NCBI RefSeq assembly: GCF_010119195.1 | Contig: NZ_WRXL01000001.1 | Location: forward strand, 62,001 to 126,000 | Reading direction: 5' to 3' | Length of the DNA stretch: 64,000 nucleotides | Origin: Haloarcula salina | Lineage (GTDB): Archaea > Halobacteriota > Halobacteria > Halobacteriales > Haloarculaceae | Shown here: one piece after another, positions 1-9,326 of the stretch | Position numbering within the stretch: the first letter of the stretch is position 1 | Layout: each line of letters opens with the position of its first letter | Made by a program: the position numbers and the translations under genes | The notes under the pieces: model-generated | What the model saw: the letters and a program-made list of their open reading frames with translations, nothing else | The model's database searches: none | What the model was told of the DNA's origin: nothing

Positions 1-568
1 TCGCCGGCTCGGGCTCAGATACCGCGGGTGAGTTCTCAGGTTCCGGTTCGGCCCCGGCTTCGGCCGGAGGGTCCGAGTGCACCTCACCGGCGGACGGATC
101 GGAGACCGGTTCCTCGTCGTTCTCCGCCGTGTTGGGCTCTGATTCAGCGGCGACCGGTTCGGTCCGTGGTTCGGTTTCGTCACCCTCGTCAGAGCGCTCG
201 GAGTCGGTCTCCGGGCCCGTGGCGGGGGCGGGAGGGGCACTGTCGGACTCCGCCTCGCCGGTCGCCGCGCTCACGGTGTCCGGTCGCGTCGCCCGGGCCG
301 CGACGGCGCCGGCCATCGTCGCGTCGGCGACGAGCTTGTGGAACAGCCCGATGAGGCCGGAGACGAGGAGCAGGCAGCCGAGCGCGCCGACGACGACGCC
401 GAGCAGCGCACGGTAGCCGGCGTTGCCGGAGAGCGCGTCGAGCGAGCCGTTCTGTATCAGAACGTAGCCCGCGGCGACGAGGCCGCCACCGACGCCGGCG
501 ACGACGAGCAACGCGCCGAGAAACTTCGTTCCGTATCGATAGACGTCGGTCAGACCTACAGCAGACAT
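1..568 (-). CDS. Membrane protein with long acidic tail (partial, cut by window edge)
   Basis: The reading frame starts with ATG at 566-568 on the minus strand (MSAVGLTDVYRYG...) and stays open to the left edge, so the C-terminus is missing. Two hydrophobic segments are visible, at about residues 13-36 and 50-75, the second Gly/Leu/Val-rich, so it is probably a small two-pass membrane protein. From about residue 95 on it is an Ala/Pro/Ser/Glu/Asp-rich low-complexity tail, as in halophilic cytoplasmic or surface linkers. I recognise no family. Codon use matches the high-GC neighbours, and the downstream genes are isoprenoid kinases on the same strand, separated by 189 bp, so an operon link is uncertain. 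Confidence 0.7.
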   Translation of the reverse strand, partial: MSAVGLTDVYRYGTKFLGALLVVAGVGGGLVAAGYVLIQNGSLDALSGNAGYRALLGVVVGALGCLLLVSGLIGLFHKLVADATMAGAVAARATRPDTVSAATGEAESDSAPPAPATGPETDSERSDEGDETEPRTEPVAAESEPNTAENDEEPVSDPSAGEVHSDPPAEAGAEPEPENSPAVSEPEPA

Positions 569-757
569 GGTCCAATTATTGATAACAGTAGGCAAATATG
601 TTACGCCGAGGTCGGGACCGGGTGTTTCCCGGGACGCTCGGTCAAAAACCACGAGACGGCGCCGTGGCCGTCTCGCTACGCAAGGGCGTAAACCGCGGTT
701 CGGACGAACCCGGTCGGGATTCGGGCGACGACATTCTCAATAGATAACACGACGGCG

Positions 758-1519
758 TCACTGGTTCACTTCAGCGTCGCCGCCGTCGATAGTCGTCCCC
801 GGACGCTCGCCCGCGAGGAAAGGCCCGAGCGCGTCCGGGCCGAAGACGACTGCCTCGGAGGACAGCGAGAGGAGCGAGCGGACTTTCCCGGCCATCCCGC
901 CCGACACGTCCGTCGCGTCGCTCCCGCCGAGCGCCGACGCCACGGCCTCGAAGGACTCGATTCGGTCGATCACGTCGCCGTCCTCGTCGAGGACGCCGGG
1001 GACGGTCGAGCAGACGCCTACGCGGTCGGCGTCGACGGCCGGCGCGAGTTCGACCACCAGTTCGTCGCCGCTCAGGACCGTCGCGCCCTCGCCCGCGTGC
1101 GCGACGAGGTCGCCGTGCAGGACCGGAACGAATCCCTCGCCGAGCAGCGTCTCGACCTGCTCCGTCGGGAGCGAGAGCACCCCGTCGGCGTCGCGGGCGG
1201 CCGCCGAGAACGGGTGGACTGGCACGGCCGGAACGCCTCGCTCCGCGAGCGCGTCGACGACAGCGTCGTTGAGTCGACACATCGCGCCGTGGACGGCGCG
1301 CACGCCGGCGGGGTCGCGGGTCCCGGAGGTCGTGCTGACGCCGTACTCGGCGGCGTGGTGGTGGCCGAAGCTCCCGCCGCCGTGGACGACCACGATGTCG
1401 TTCCCGACCGCGGCGTCGGCGACCGCGGAGGCGGCGGCGTCCAGCGCCGCTCGGTCCACCGTCTCCGGTTCGTCTTTCTCGGTGACGACGCTGCCGCCGA
1501 GCTTGAGGACGACCGTCAT
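758..1519 (-). CDS. ipk: Isopentenyl phosphate kinase
   Basis: Amino-acid kinase fold enzyme of 253 residues that phosphorylates isopentenyl phosphate to isopentenyl diphosphate with ATP, the last step of the archaeal mevalonate pathway. The N-terminus VLKLGGSVVTEKD is the Lys/Gly-rich phosphate-binding segment, and GGGSFGHH at about residues 46-53 carries the glycine-rich loop and the His expected to contact the isoprenoid phosphate. A nucleotide-binding segment (TVPGVLDEDG) and the Gly-Gly-Met-Ala-Gly-Lys motif near residue 209 follow, as in this family. Its start overlaps the stop of the upstream mevalonate kinase by 4 bases (ATGA), so the two are almost certainly cotranscribed and translationally coupled, which supports the assignment. 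Confidence 0.95.
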   Translation of the reverse strand: MTVVLKLGGSVVTEKDEPETVDRAALDAAASAVADAAVGNDIVVVHGGGSFGHHHAAEYGVSTTSGTRDPAGVRAVHGAMCRLNDAVVDALAERGVPAVPVHPFSAAARDADGVLSLPTEQVETLLGEGFVPVLHGDLVAHAGEGATVLSGDELVVELAPAVDADRVGVCSTVPGVLDEDGDVIDRIESFEAVASALGGSDATDVSGGMAGKVRSLLSLSSEAVVFGPDALGPFLAGERPGTTIDGGDAEVNQ

Positions 1520-2499
1520 TCCCGCCGGACTCCGTCGGTGTCCAGTTCGGCGCGGAACACGTCCTCACAGCCCGGCGTGTACTTCAGCGCCGTGAGCGCG
1601 TCGTCCGTCTCGTCCAGCGCGACGATACAGCCGCCGCCGCCCGCGCCGGTGAGCTTCGCGCCGTGGGCGTCCGCGTCGCGGGCCGCCCACACCATCGAGT
1701 CCAGCGACCGCGAGGAGACGCCGAGCGCCGAGAGCAGGCCGTGGTTGAAGTCCATCAGTTCGCCCAGCGTCTCGTAGTCGTCCGTGCCGAGGACCGACTC
1801 GCCCTCGCGGACGACGTCGCCGATGGCATCGACCGTGTCCGCGGCGAAGCCGTACTCGTCTCGGAGGTCGCGGACGCCGGCGACCAGCGCCCCGGTGTCG
1901 CCCGCGCCGCCGTCGTAGCCGATGACGAACGGGAGATTGTCGATGCCCTCCAGCCGGCGGCAGTCGTCGCCTTCCACGCGGACCGCGCCGCCCATCGCCG
2001 AACAGAAGGTGTCCGCGCGGGAGGCCTGCCCGTCCTGCACCGCGTGTTCGACCTGGTACGCCCGGTCGGCGATCTCCTCGGCGGCCAGGTCGACGCCCAG
2101 TTCCCCGGTCGCCGCGTCGATAGCCGCGACGACCAGCGCCGCCGACGAGCCCAGCCCCGCCCCCAGCGGGATGTCTCCCTCGACGAATATCTCGAAGCCG
2201 GCGTCGGGCGCGTCGGCCGCGTCGCGGGCCTGCGCGATGGCTTCGTTCACGTACCCCATCCCCGCCTCGACGAGCGGTTCGGCGACGTCCACGTCCGGGC
2301 GGCTCTCGCCGTCGCCGGTGTATTCGACGGTGAAGCCGTCCAGCTGCAGGTCGTTCGCGTGGATTCGGAGTCCCTCGTCGATCTCGGTGGCCGTCACGCG
2401 GACCCGGCGCTCGATGGCGCAGGGGACCGCCGGCTCCCCGTAGACGACCGCGTGCTCCCCGAACAGGTACACCTTCCCGGGAGCGCTCGCTGTGACCAT
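1516..2499 (-). CDS. mvk: Mevalonate kinase
   Basis: GHMP-family kinase of 327 residues that phosphorylates mevalonate to 5-phosphomevalonate in the cytoplasm, feeding archaeal membrane-lipid, carotenoid and retinal synthesis. Three GHMP motifs are visible: APGKVYLFGEHAVVYG at residues 5-20 (substrate site), PLGAGLGSSAAL near residue 111 (the ATP-binding glycine/serine loop) and KLTGAGGGGCIVAL near residue 281. The length fits archaeal MVKs. The chosen ATG gives the canonical N-terminus MVTASAPGK; extension upstream would add a basic, non-homologous peptide. It lies immediately upstream of isopentenyl phosphate kinase with a 4-base overlap, the usual haloarchaeal arrangement. Confidence 0.96.
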   Translation of the reverse strand: MVTASAPGKVYLFGEHAVVYGEPAVPCAIERRVRVTATEIDEGLRIHANDLQLDGFTVEYTGDGESRPDVDVAEPLVEAGMGYVNEAIAQARDAADAPDAGFEIFVEGDIPLGAGLGSSAALVVAAIDAATGELGVDLAAEEIADRAYQVEHAVQDGQASRADTFCSAMGGAVRVEGDDCRRLEGIDNLPFVIGYDGGAGDTGALVAGVRDLRDEYGFAADTVDAIGDVVREGESVLGTDDYETLGELMDFNHGLLSALGVSSRSLDSMVWAARDADAHGAKLTGAGGGGCIVALDETDDALTALKYTPGCEDVFRAELDTDGVRRE

Positions 2500-2598
2500 A
2501 CCCGCTCGTGTGCACCCCGAGCGTTAGGCGTTTTCGGAGCGCTCCCACCCGGCGAACGCCGGTCGTCGACGAGGGCCTCTCCGACTGCGACGACCCGC

Positions 2599-3276
2599 TC
2601 AGGACTCGGTCTTCCTGAGCGCGTAGCTCCGCCGGCCGTGGGTCTCAATCGTCAGGTACGCCAGCTCGCAGTCGGTCTCGGCGCAGAACTGGTGGACGGC
2701 TGGGATGACGCCGTGGAAGACGTTGTAGTCGTCACCGGCGATGTAGCCGTCGTCGACCACTTTTTCGGCGCTCGCTCTGAGTTCGGCGAGCGTGTCTTCG
2801 TACTCGTGCGTGCTGTTGACGTAGACCCAGTCGAGCGCGCCGTCGTCGAAGGCGTCGAGGACGGCAAGCGAGTCGGCGTCGTTCACGCGGACGGCGTCCG
2901 GATCGCCGCCGGCCCGCTCCCGCACGGCGCGGCGGGCCTCGTCGGTCTCCCAGTCGTCGGCGAGCGTCAGTGCGGCCGGGTCGGCGGCGCTCCGGATCGA
3001 CGCGGCGAGGTCCTCGCTCACGCCGAACACCGCCACCGTGCCCTCGGCCGGTAGTTCCCGAAACAGTTCCTCCCGGTCGGAGAGGAGCGTGGCGTGCGCG
3101 AACGCTTCTCTGGGAAGCGATTCGGGGACCTCGTCGACCCGTTCGAGAACGCCCGCCGCAGTCGAGTCGGCCGACGACGAAGCGGGAAACGCGGTCTGAT
3201 ACAGTCCCGCCAGCAGCGGGTCGAGACGCTCGGGACAGGATTCCGCGACGACGCGCTTCGCGAGCGACAGCACCAT
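2599..3276 (-). CDS. Class I SAM methyltransferase-like protein
   Basis: 225-residue soluble protein. The C-terminal half reads DWVYVNSTHEYEDTLAEL and, after a short gap, GYIAGDDYN followed by HGVIPAVHQFC. This resembles the post-Rossmann part of the Methyltransf_24-type class I methyltransferases, where a His/Tyr segment and GGDDY-like motif precede the last strands. The N-terminal half has a weaker Rossmann pattern (TVAVFGVSEDLAASI, residues about 80-94). The substrate cannot be inferred. It sits 99 bp upstream of mevalonate kinase on the same strand and could share its transcript, but a role in isoprenoid metabolism is not shown by the sequence. The alternative is a non-catalytic Rossmann protein, since the SAM-binding GxGxG loop is poorly conserved. 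Confidence 0.7.
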   Translation of the reverse strand: MVLSLAKRVVAESCPERLDPLLAGLYQTAFPASSSADSTAAGVLERVDEVPESLPREAFAHATLLSDREELFRELPAEGTVAVFGVSEDLAASIRSAADPAALTLADDWETDEARRAVRERAGGDPDAVRVNDADSLAVLDAFDDGALDWVYVNSTHEYEDTLAELRASAEKVVDDGYIAGDDYNVFHGVIPAVHQFCAETDCELAYLTIETHGRRSYALRKTES

Positions 3277-3335
3277 TCTGTCGCTCGGTTGTCACCACGC
3301 GCGCCTAAGCGTTTCCATCGGGTCGAGCCGGCCGC

Positions 3336-4676
3336 CTACGACCGGCGCTCGACGCGCATCTGCATCTCTTGGCGAGGGTGCGCGGTCAGCGAGGGCATGA
3401 GTTCGAGCGGCGTCTCGCCGAGGAACTCGAGGCGATACTCGCTCGCCGTGGTCGCGAGGATGAGCTGGGCTTCGAGCATCGCGAGGTGCTTCCCGATGCA
3501 GTGGCGCGGGCCGCCCCCGAACGGGAAGTACGCGAAGCGGGGCCGCTCGCTGGCCCGCTCTGGCCGCCAGCGCTCGGGGTCGAACGCCTCGGGGTCGTCG
3601 TAGAACCGCGCTGAGCGGTGGACGCCCCACTGCGGGAGCATCAGCGTCGTTCCGGCGGCCACGTCGTAGCCAGCCAGTTCGACGTCCGCCGTCGGCTCCC
3701 GAAAGATGGTGTAGACCGGCGGGTACAACCGCATGGCCTCCTGCACGACCCACTCCAGGTACTCCAGGTCGCGGACGTGTTCCATCCCCGGCCGGTCGTC
3801 GCCGACGACGTCGTCGAGTTCCGCGTGGACGCGGCGCTCGGCCTCGGGGTGTTCCGAGAGCAGGAACCACGTGTACGTCAGCGTCAGCGCGGTCGTGTCG
3901 TGACCCGCCAGCAGCATCGTCATCATCTCGTCGCGCAGTTGCTCGGGTGACTGTTCCCCGTCGTCGCGGGCGCGAAGGAGGACCGACAGGAAGTCCATGG
4001 GTCCGTCGTCGTCGGTCCCGACGGACCCCTCGCGGGTCGCGACGATGTCGTCCAGCACCTCGTCGAGGGTCGCCATCGCGCGGTCGAACTCGGCGTCGTC
4101 GGGCATCGGGAGCCACGACGGCGCGGCGAAGCGGAGCGGGTCGGGCTCGAATCGCTGCCCCAGCGGGACGAGCTGTTCCTCGACGGTCCGAACGCGCTCC
4201 TCGGAGAGTTCCACGCCCATCATCAGGTCCAGAATCACGTCGAGCGTGACCCGCGTCATCGCCCGCTCGGCGTCGACGGTGTCGCCGTCGGACCAGCCGG
4301 CGATTCGGTCCTCGGCGTGGCCCGTGATACGATCCGCCATCCCGGACAGTCGGGCCATCGAGAACGCCGGGTTCGCGAGCTTGCGCTGTTGCTCCCACGT
4401 CTCGTCCTCGCTCAGCAGCAGGCCGTCGCCGAGCAGGTCGCCGAGCGCGTCGCCCTGGAAGTCCGGTTTGCGAAAGCGGTCGGCCTCGGAGACGAGGACG
4501 CGCTCGATCGCCGTCGGGTCACAGAGCATGACGGTGTCCATCGGCCCCATGTCGAACCGGGCCACGTCGCCGTAGGCCCGCTCCAGCGCCGAGATGAATC
4601 GGAACGGGTCGCGAGCGTACGTGCGGCTGCTGCCGAACAGCGGTTCGCCCTTCGGTCCGGGCGGCGTCCCTGACAT
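3336..4676 (-). CDS. Cytochrome P450
   Basis: Haem-thiolate monooxygenase of about 446 residues. All hallmark motifs are present: the I-helix oxygen-activation motif AGHDTTALT near residue 245, the K-helix ExxR in QEAMRLYPP near residue 300, the PERF-like segment DPERWRPER, and the haem loop FGGGPRHCIGKH near residue 390 with the Cys ligand. A further in-frame ATG 12 codons upstream exists, but MSGTPPGPKG is the proline-rich P450 N-terminus, so I start at 4676. There is no transmembrane anchor, so the protein is soluble as in bacteria. No ferredoxin or reductase gene is adjacent. The nearby isoprenoid kinases make a terpenoid or carotenoid-derived substrate possible but unproven. Confidence 0.95.
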   Translation of the reverse strand: MSGTPPGPKGEPLFGSSRTYARDPFRFISALERAYGDVARFDMGPMDTVMLCDPTAIERVLVSEADRFRKPDFQGDALGDLLGDGLLLSEDETWEQQRKLANPAFSMARLSGMADRITGHAEDRIAGWSDGDTVDAERAMTRVTLDVILDLMMGVELSEERVRTVEEQLVPLGQRFEPDPLRFAAPSWLPMPDDAEFDRAMATLDEVLDDIVATREGSVGTDDDGPMDFLSVLLRARDDGEQSPEQLRDEMMTMLLAGHDTTALTLTYTWFLLSEHPEAERRVHAELDDVVGDDRPGMEHVRDLEYLEWVVQEAMRLYPPVYTIFREPTADVELAGYDVAAGTTLMLPQWGVHRSARFYDDPEAFDPERWRPERASERPRFAYFPFGGGPRHCIGKHLAMLEAQLILATTASEYRLEFLGETPLELMPSLTAHPRQEMQMRVERRS

Positions 4677-4747
4677 TGGTGTCACTAGTGCCCGGACACG
4701 TTTGAACGCCATGCCAAATCACGACGGAGCGGGCCGAGCGAGCGGGT

Positions 4748-5128
4748 CTAGAGCCACCGGCTCGCGTCCATATTCCAGTCGGTGTGGGCCCGGACCCACA
4801 CCCCGCCGAGTCCGCCGAGCGCGCTCAGTCCGACGGTGTAGGCGAGAAAGAAGACGAACACCAGCGCCAGGAACAGCCCGTACCCCGGCGCGCCGGGCGG
4901 GATACCGAATCCCAAGAGTCCGGCGATGTACAGCGCCGGGACGAACAGCGCGAGCAGCGGGACCATCGCCGCGACACCGGCGAGCGTCCCCAGCCACGCT
5001 CCGGTCCGGTAGCCGCCCCCGTGGGTCGTCGCGGCGACGGCCCCGCCGACGACGGACGAGAACGGGACGAACGAGAGGGCAATCGTGACGAGCGCGCCGA
5101 CGCCGGCGTCGGACAGGACCTCACGCAT
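4748..5128 (-). CDS. DUF5518-type membrane protein
   Basis: 126-residue hydrophobic protein with about four predicted transmembrane segments (residues about 11-32, 45-65, 67-80 and 88-110). The N-terminal pattern FVPFSSVVGGAVAATTHGGGYRTGAWLG matches the haloarchaeal DUF5518 pattern, in which a Pro-Phe-x-x-x-x-Gly-Gly-Ala segment is followed by a Gly-rich loop and a second glycine-rich helix. The function of the family is unknown. A paralogous gene lies 71 bp upstream (5200-5583), aligned over the same pattern, so the pair probably arose by tandem duplication. Confidence 0.8.
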   Translation of the reverse strand: MREVLSDAGVGALVTIALSFVPFSSVVGGAVAATTHGGGYRTGAWLGTLAGVAAMVPLLALFVPALYIAGLLGFGIPPGAPGYGLFLALVFVFFLAYTVGLSALGGLGGVWVRAHTDWNMDASRWL

Positions 5129-5199
5129 ACTGGTTCCCCCGTTGCACGTCGCGCTTCATGTAGGTTCCGTGCCGCGCGGCCGCCCCGTCCGTCGGTGGC

Positions 5200-5583
5200 T
5201 CACGAAAACAGGTCGGTGTCGTACCGGACGTAGTTTCCGAGCCACCCGCCGAGCGCGCTCAGGCCGAGGAAGTACGCGGCCGCCGTCAGCGTGCTGGCGA
5301 TGAGAAAGAGAACGCCGACGGCTCCGACCGCCGCCAGCGCCTCCGGCGAAAACGCGAGAAATACCGACAGCACGAGCAGGACGAACAGCGTGACGAGCAC
5401 CGTTCCCACGAGTCCGAACACCCCCGAGAGCAGTCCGACTCGAACGGCGTCGTCTCGCGTGCCGCCCTGCAGATACCCCGCGAGCGCCCCACCGAACAGC
5501 GGCGCGAACGGAACGAACCCGCCCAGCACGGCCGTCGCGATTGCACCGATGACCACGTTCAGCAGCGTGTCGCCGTCTCCCAT
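5200..5583 (-). CDS. DUF5518-type membrane protein (paralogue of the downstream gene)
   Basis: 127 residues, about four transmembrane helices. FVPFAPLFGGALAGYLQGG at about residues 24-42 aligns with the FVPFSSVVGGAVA segment of the downstream gene, and both end with a similar LSALGG(W/L)xG segment. Function unknown. The pair sits between the cytochrome P450 and the rps2 end of the ribosomal protein operon, all on the minus strand. The start ATG at 5581-5583 gives a short polar N-terminus (MGDGDTLL) before the first helix. Confidence 0.82.
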   Translation of the reverse strand: MGDGDTLLNVVIGAIATAVLGGFVPFAPLFGGALAGYLQGGTRDDAVRVGLLSGVFGLVGTVLVTLFVLLVLSVFLAFSPEALAAVGAVGVLFLIASTLTAAAYFLGLSALGGWLGNYVRYDTDLFS

Positions 5584-5679
5584 TTCAAGTCGCTACTCGG
5601 GGTCGCGAGAAATGTCTTGTGCCGAGCGCCGTCGCTCTGCGACTCGAACGCGTCGGAAAAGTGAACTCCGCGAACGGCG

Positions 5680-6501
5680 TCAGATGTCGGACTCGAAGTC
5701 GTCGAGTCCGTAGGCCGGTTCGGCACCGCGGCGGTCGAGCGTCTCGTTGGCCAGCAGCCAGTAGACGACCGACAGCGCCTTGCGCCCCTTGTTGTTCGTC
5801 GGGACGACCAGGTCGACGTTCGACGTGGTGTTGTTGGAGTCACACATCGCGATGACCGGGATGCCGACCGTGATGGCCTCCTTGACGGCCTGGGCGTCGC
5901 CGATGGGGTCGGTGACGACCACGACGTCGGGTTCGATGTAGCCGTCGTAGTCCGGGTTGGTCAGCGTGCCGGGGATGAACCGGCCCGTCCGGGCGCGCGC
6001 CCCGACGGCCTCGGCGAACTTCTCGGCCGGGAACCGGCCGTACTGGCGCGACGACGCGACCAGGATCTGCTCCGGCTCGTAGTTGGCCAGGAAGTCCGCG
6101 GCGGTGCGGATGCGCTGGTCGGTCATCGAGACGTCCAGCACGTAGAGCCCGTCGGTCCGGACGCGGTGGATGAACCGCTCCATGTCCTGGGTCTTCTGCT
6201 GGGTCCCGATGTGGACGCCGGCCCCGAGGTAGTCCTCGACGGGGATGAGGAGGTCTGCCTCCGACTGCTCGTCGGGCATGACGTCCTCGTCGAGCTGCGG
6301 ACCGGCGGCCTCCTCGGCCTCGTCCGCGTCCTCGGCGTCTTCGTCGGTTGGTTCGGCCTCCGTCGCCTCGGCGGCGTCGTCGGCGGGCTGTTCGGCTTCC
6401 GTCTCGGTCTCTGCGTCGGCGTCGACCGCTTCCTCGTCCTCCTCGGACGGGTCGTAGTCTGACTCGGACGCGTCGAGACCCTCTTTTTCGTTGCCGCTCA
6501 T
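5680..6501 (-). CDS. rps2: 30S ribosomal protein S2
   Basis: 273-residue small-subunit protein. The S2 core begins around residue 85 ([18 protein letters not shown]) and contains the diagnostic [20 protein letters not shown] and FIPGTLTNP segments, plus the [12 protein letters not shown] and [11 protein letters not shown] strands. Residues 1 to about 83 form a strongly acidic Glu/Asp/Ala extension, longer than in non-halophilic archaea; this is a halophile-type tail and not part of the rRNA-binding core. It is the last gene of the conserved L18e-L13-S9-RpoN-RpoK-enolase-S2 block. Its ATG overlaps the enolase stop by 4 bases, which supports cotranscription and the chosen start. Confidence 0.97.
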   Translation of the reverse strand: MSGNEKEGLDASESDYDPSEEDEEAVDADAETETEAEQPADDAAEATEAEPTDEDAEDADEAEEAAGPQLDEDVMPDEQSEADLLIPVEDYLGAGVHIGTQQKTQDMERFIHRVRTDGLYVLDVSMTDQRIRTAADFLANYEPEQILVASSRQYGRFPAEKFAEAVGARARTGRFIPGTLTNPDYDGYIEPDVVVVTDPIGDAQAVKEAITVGIPVIAMCDSNNTTSNVDLVVPTNNKGRKALSVVYWLLANETLDRRGAEPAYGLDDFESDI

Positions 6502-7703
6502 ACTGCGTTGTCCTCGATACGAATGAGTTCGTTCAGCTTGGCTGTGCGCTCGCCGCCGACCGCGCCGGTCTTGATGAACGGCGCGTCGGTGGCGACGGCG
6601 AGGTGTGCGATGGTCGTGTCCTCGGTTTCGCCGCTGCGGTGGGAGACGACCGACTCGTAGCCGCTCTCTGTCGCCAGTTCGATGGCGTCGACGGCGTCCG
6701 TCAGCGTTCCGATCTGGTTCGGCTTGATCAGGATGGAGTTGCCCGCGCCGGCCGAGATGCCGGCCTGCAGGCGCTCGACGTTGGTGACGAACAGATCGTC
6801 ACCGCAGACGAGCGTCTGGTCGCCGACCCGGTCGGTCAGGTCCGCAAAGGCCTCGTAGTCGTTCTCGTCGAGGGGGTCCTCGACGTAGACGAGGTCGTAC
6901 TCCTCGACCTTCTCGGCGATGTAGTCGATCTGCTCCGCGGTCGACTTGACGCCGTCGTCGTAGACGTAGCCGTCCTCGTCGGCGTCGTACAGCTCCGCGC
7001 CGGCCACGTCGAGGCCGAAGGCGATGGCGAAGCCGAAGTCGTCCGCGACGGTCTCGACCGCTTCGTCCATGATCTCGAACGCTTCGTCGTCCGAGACGGA
7101 CGGTGCCCAGGCGCCCTCGTCGCCCTTGCCCGCTGGCAGGTCGCGGTCGGCCAGGATGTCGTGGACCTCCTGGTGGACCGCGGCGTTGGCGAAGACGGCC
7201 TCCTCGACGCTCGGTGCGCCGACGGGAGCCGCGAGGAACTCCTGGATGTTGGTCGCGTCCGCGGCGTGCTCGCCGCCGCCGATGATGTTGCCCAGCGGCG
7301 TCGGGTACTCGTTGCCCCGGAAGGTGCCGCCGAGGTGCTGGTACAGCGGCGCGCCGAGCACGTCGGCGCCGGCCTTCGCGGCCGCCATCGAGATGGCGAC
7401 GGCGCTGTTGGCCCCGATGCCGGAGAAGTCGTCCGTGCCGTCGGCGGCGTGTAGCGCCGCGTCGACGTCACGCTGGTTCCCGGCGTGCACCTCGCCGACG
7501 AGCCGCGGGATCGCGTCCTCGCGGGCGTTGGCGATGGCTTCGGTGGCGGGGAGCTCGATGGCCTCGTACTCGCCCGTGCTTGCACCGCTCGGTGCCTTGC
7601 CACGACCGAAGCCCCCGCTCTCGGTGAGGACGTCGGCCTCGACGGTCGCGTTCCCACGCGAGTCGAGGACGCGGCGGAGTCGTACGTCAGTGATGAGCGT
7701 CAT
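6498..7703 (-). CDS. eno: Enolase (phosphopyruvate hydratase)
   Basis: 401-residue glycolytic and gluconeogenic enzyme that interconverts 2-phosphoglycerate and phosphoenolpyruvate with Mg2+. Visible motifs are the N-terminal [13 protein letters not shown], the loop [14 protein letters not shown], the metal ligands in [17 protein letters not shown] and CGDDL, and the catalytic signature [13 protein letters not shown] with its Lys followed by [10 protein letters not shown]. The length matches archaeal enolases. It lies inside the ribosomal protein operon, 0 bp after rpoK and overlapping rps2 by 4 bases; this placement of eno between RNA polymerase and S2 genes is a conserved archaeal arrangement. 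Confidence 0.98.
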   Translation of the reverse strand: MTLITDVRLRRVLDSRGNATVEADVLTESGGFGRGKAPSGASTGEYEAIELPATEAIANAREDAIPRLVGEVHAGNQRDVDAALHAADGTDDFSGIGANSAVAISMAAAKAGADVLGAPLYQHLGGTFRGNEYPTPLGNIIGGGEHAADATNIQEFLAAPVGAPSVEEAVFANAAVHQEVHDILADRDLPAGKGDEGAWAPSVSDDEAFEIMDEAVETVADDFGFAIAFGLDVAGAELYDADEDGYVYDDGVKSTAEQIDYIAEKVEEYDLVYVEDPLDENDYEAFADLTDRVGDQTLVCGDDLFVTNVERLQAGISAGAGNSILIKPNQIGTLTDAVDAIELATESGYESVVSHRSGETEDTTIAHLAVATDAPFIKTGAVGGERTAKLNELIRIEDNAV

Positions 7704-7877
7704 TTAGTCACCTCGCTTGACCGTGAATGGCAGTACGCCAGCGTCGTACTCCTCGGCCGCGATGAGGATGGGCTGGGTGTGTTCCGTCTCGATGAGCACG
7801 GGAGCGCCGTGGGCCAACTGCAGCGCTCGCGCGCCGAGCTTGCGGGCCTTCTCGTAGCGGCTTTCCTGTGCGTTCAT
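7704..7877 (-). CDS. rpoK: DNA-directed RNA polymerase subunit K
   Basis: 57-residue homologue of Rpb6/omega that helps assemble the polymerase core. The sequence [20 protein letters not shown] is the conserved Rpb6 helix that grips the largest subunit, followed by [21 protein letters not shown]. The ATG at 7875-7877 gives the normal short haloarchaeal form; extension upstream would run through the rpoN gene in another frame. It overlaps rpoN by 4 bases (ATGA) and its stop abuts the enolase ATG. Confidence 0.95.
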   Translation of the reverse strand: MNAQESRYEKARKLGARALQLAHGAPVLIETEHTQPILIAAEEYDAGVLPFTVKRGD

Positions 7878-8074
7878 TGGTAGGGTGAGACGATGTCGAC
7901 GAGGTCTTTGTGCGAGACGAGCATCCGACGGCAGCAGTGCCGCTCGACGCCGAGTTCGTCGAGGACCTTCTCCGGGTCCTCGGGCTCTTCGGCCTCGCGG
8001 GTGCGCGCCTTGAACTCCTCCCAGTGCTCGCCGACGACGTTGCCGCAGGTGAAACACCGGACCGGTACCATCAT
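7874..8074 (-). CDS. rpoN: DNA-directed RNA polymerase subunit N
   Basis: 66-residue homologue of Rpb10, a zinc-bundle subunit that bridges the D/L assembly platform to the large subunits. The zinc ligands are CFTCG at residues 7-11 and the adjacent pair in ERHCCRRML near residues 47-48. Two consecutive ATG codons occur (8072-8074 and 8069-8071); the longer form MMVPVRCF is given. The gene lies 12 bp after rps9 and overlaps rpoK by 4 bases, within the ribosomal operon. Confidence 0.95.
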   Translation of the reverse strand: MMVPVRCFTCGNVVGEHWEEFKARTREAEEPEDPEKVLDELGVERHCCRRMLVSHKDLVDIVSPYQ

Positions 8075-8086
8075 ACCTGGATCACC

Positions 8087-8485
8087 TCAGCGGTAGGATT
8101 TCTGGTAGCGGGCCCGAGCGCCGGGACCACCCCACTTCTTGGATTCGGACTGGCGAACGTCGTTGACCAGCAGCGAGCGGTCGAACTCCATGTACGCGTC
8201 GCGGAGCTCGGCGTCGTTGGTGTGTTCGACGAGCCCGCGAGCGATGGCGGTCCGGGCGGCGTCTGCCTGTCCCATGACGCCGCCGCCCTCGACGGACACC
8301 TCGACGTCGACCTCCCCGCGGAGGTCGTCCTCGGCGATGCGGAACGGTTCCAGCATCTTGAGCTGTGCCAGCTCCGGGTCGACCAGTTCGACCGGCTGGG
8401 AGTCGATACGTACGCGGCCCTCGCCCTCGCGAATGGTCGCGCGGGCGACGGCGGTCTTCTTCTTGCCAGACGTGTTCGTTACCAT
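8087..8485 (-). CDS. rps9: 30S ribosomal protein S9
   Basis: 132-residue S9. The N-terminal [20 protein letters not shown], the [17 protein letters not shown] helix, and the C-terminal [17 protein letters not shown] basic tail, which reaches the P-site tRNA, are all present. The start overlaps the L13 stop by 7 bases. It belongs to the L18e-L13-S9 trio that is conserved in archaeal genomes. Confidence 0.97.
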   Translation of the reverse strand: MVTNTSGKKKTAVARATIREGEGRVRIDSQPVELVDPELAQLKMLEPFRIAEDDLRGEVDVEVSVEGGGVMGQADAARTAIARGLVEHTNDAELRDAYMEFDRSLLVNDVRQSESKKWGGPGARARYQKSYR

Positions 8486-8955
8486 GTCTTGTTCGCTCCG
8501 AGCGTTTCGCTGATTTCGCCCAGCGTGACGAACTTGATGTTCGACAGTCGGTCGAGAGACGTGCCTTCGAGGACCTGCGCTTCGACGGCGTCGCCGTCTC
8601 GTGGGCTCCCGCCCACGCTGCCCTCGTCGTACGGGTTCCCGACGTAGGTGCGGACGTTCTCGAACGCCTCGCGGCCGCGGGCCTTCTTGTGAGGCAGCAT
8701 GCCGCGGATCGAGCGCTTGAAGATGCCGTCCGGTCGCTTGGGGTAGAAGTACGCGTTGTCGTCACCGATGTCGACGCGCTTCTTGTACTTCTCCTTGATC
8801 TGGCTCTCTCGGCCGGTGATGACCGCGCGTTCGGCGTTGACCACGGCGACCGTCTCGCCGTCGAGGGCGCGTTCGGCGACCTGCGATGCGACACGGCCCA
8901 TGATGCAGTCGCGGGCGTCGACGACGACGTCCGCGTCGAACTCTGCGATGCTCAT
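8479..8955 (-). CDS. rpl13: 50S ribosomal protein L13
   Basis: 158-residue L13. Diagnostic segments are [21 protein letters not shown] at the N-terminus, [12 protein letters not shown], and [28 protein letters not shown] in the middle. Residues MSIAEFDAD precede the first strand; a slightly shorter start is conceivable, but the 4-base overlap of this ATG with the L18e stop supports it. It is next to L18e and S9 in the operon. Confidence 0.96.
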   Translation of the reverse strand: MSIAEFDADVVVDARDCIMGRVASQVAERALDGETVAVVNAERAVITGRESQIKEKYKKRVDIGDDNAYFYPKRPDGIFKRSIRGMLPHKKARGREAFENVRTYVGNPYDEGSVGGSPRDGDAVEAQVLEGTSLDRLSNIKFVTLGEISETLGANKTW

Positions 8956-9302
8956 CGGATCACCCGGACCTGGGAGCCTTCTGGGTTGTTTTCGATTGCC
9001 TGTTCGAGTGATACAGCCTCTCCGACCTGATCGATCTTCGTCTCGGCGGTTCCGGAGAAGTCGACTGCGGCGACGGTGACGTCCTTCTGCAGGACACCGG
9101 AGCCGAGCACCTTGCCCGGCACAACCACGGTCTCGTCTTCCTGGGCGTATCGTTCGATACGGCCGAGGTTGACTTCCGCGTGTGTGCGCCGTGGCTTTTC
9201 CAAGCGCTCGGCGACGTCGCCCCAGACAGCGCCGCCCGAACTGCGGGCGGCCGACTTCAGGTCGGCGATGAGACTACTGAGTCTCGGGTTCGTCTTGCTC
9301 AT
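8952..9302 (-). CDS. rpl18e: 50S ribosomal protein L18e
   Basis: 116-residue archaeal/eukaryotic-type large-subunit protein (L15 superfamily). [20 protein letters not shown] and the Arg-rich [18 protein letters not shown] segment, then [13 protein letters not shown] and a C-terminal beta segment, match L18e. It is the first protein gene after tRNA-Leu in this operon, with 24 bp between the tRNA 3' end and the ATG. Confidence 0.96.
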   Translation of the reverse strand: MSKTNPRLSSLIADLKSAARSSGGAVWGDVAERLEKPRRTHAEVNLGRIERYAQEDETVVVPGKVLGSGVLQKDVTVAAVDFSGTAETKIDQVGEAVSLEQAIENNPEGSQVRVIR

Positions 9303-9326
9303 ATGATTCCTCCGTTGTAGGAAAAG

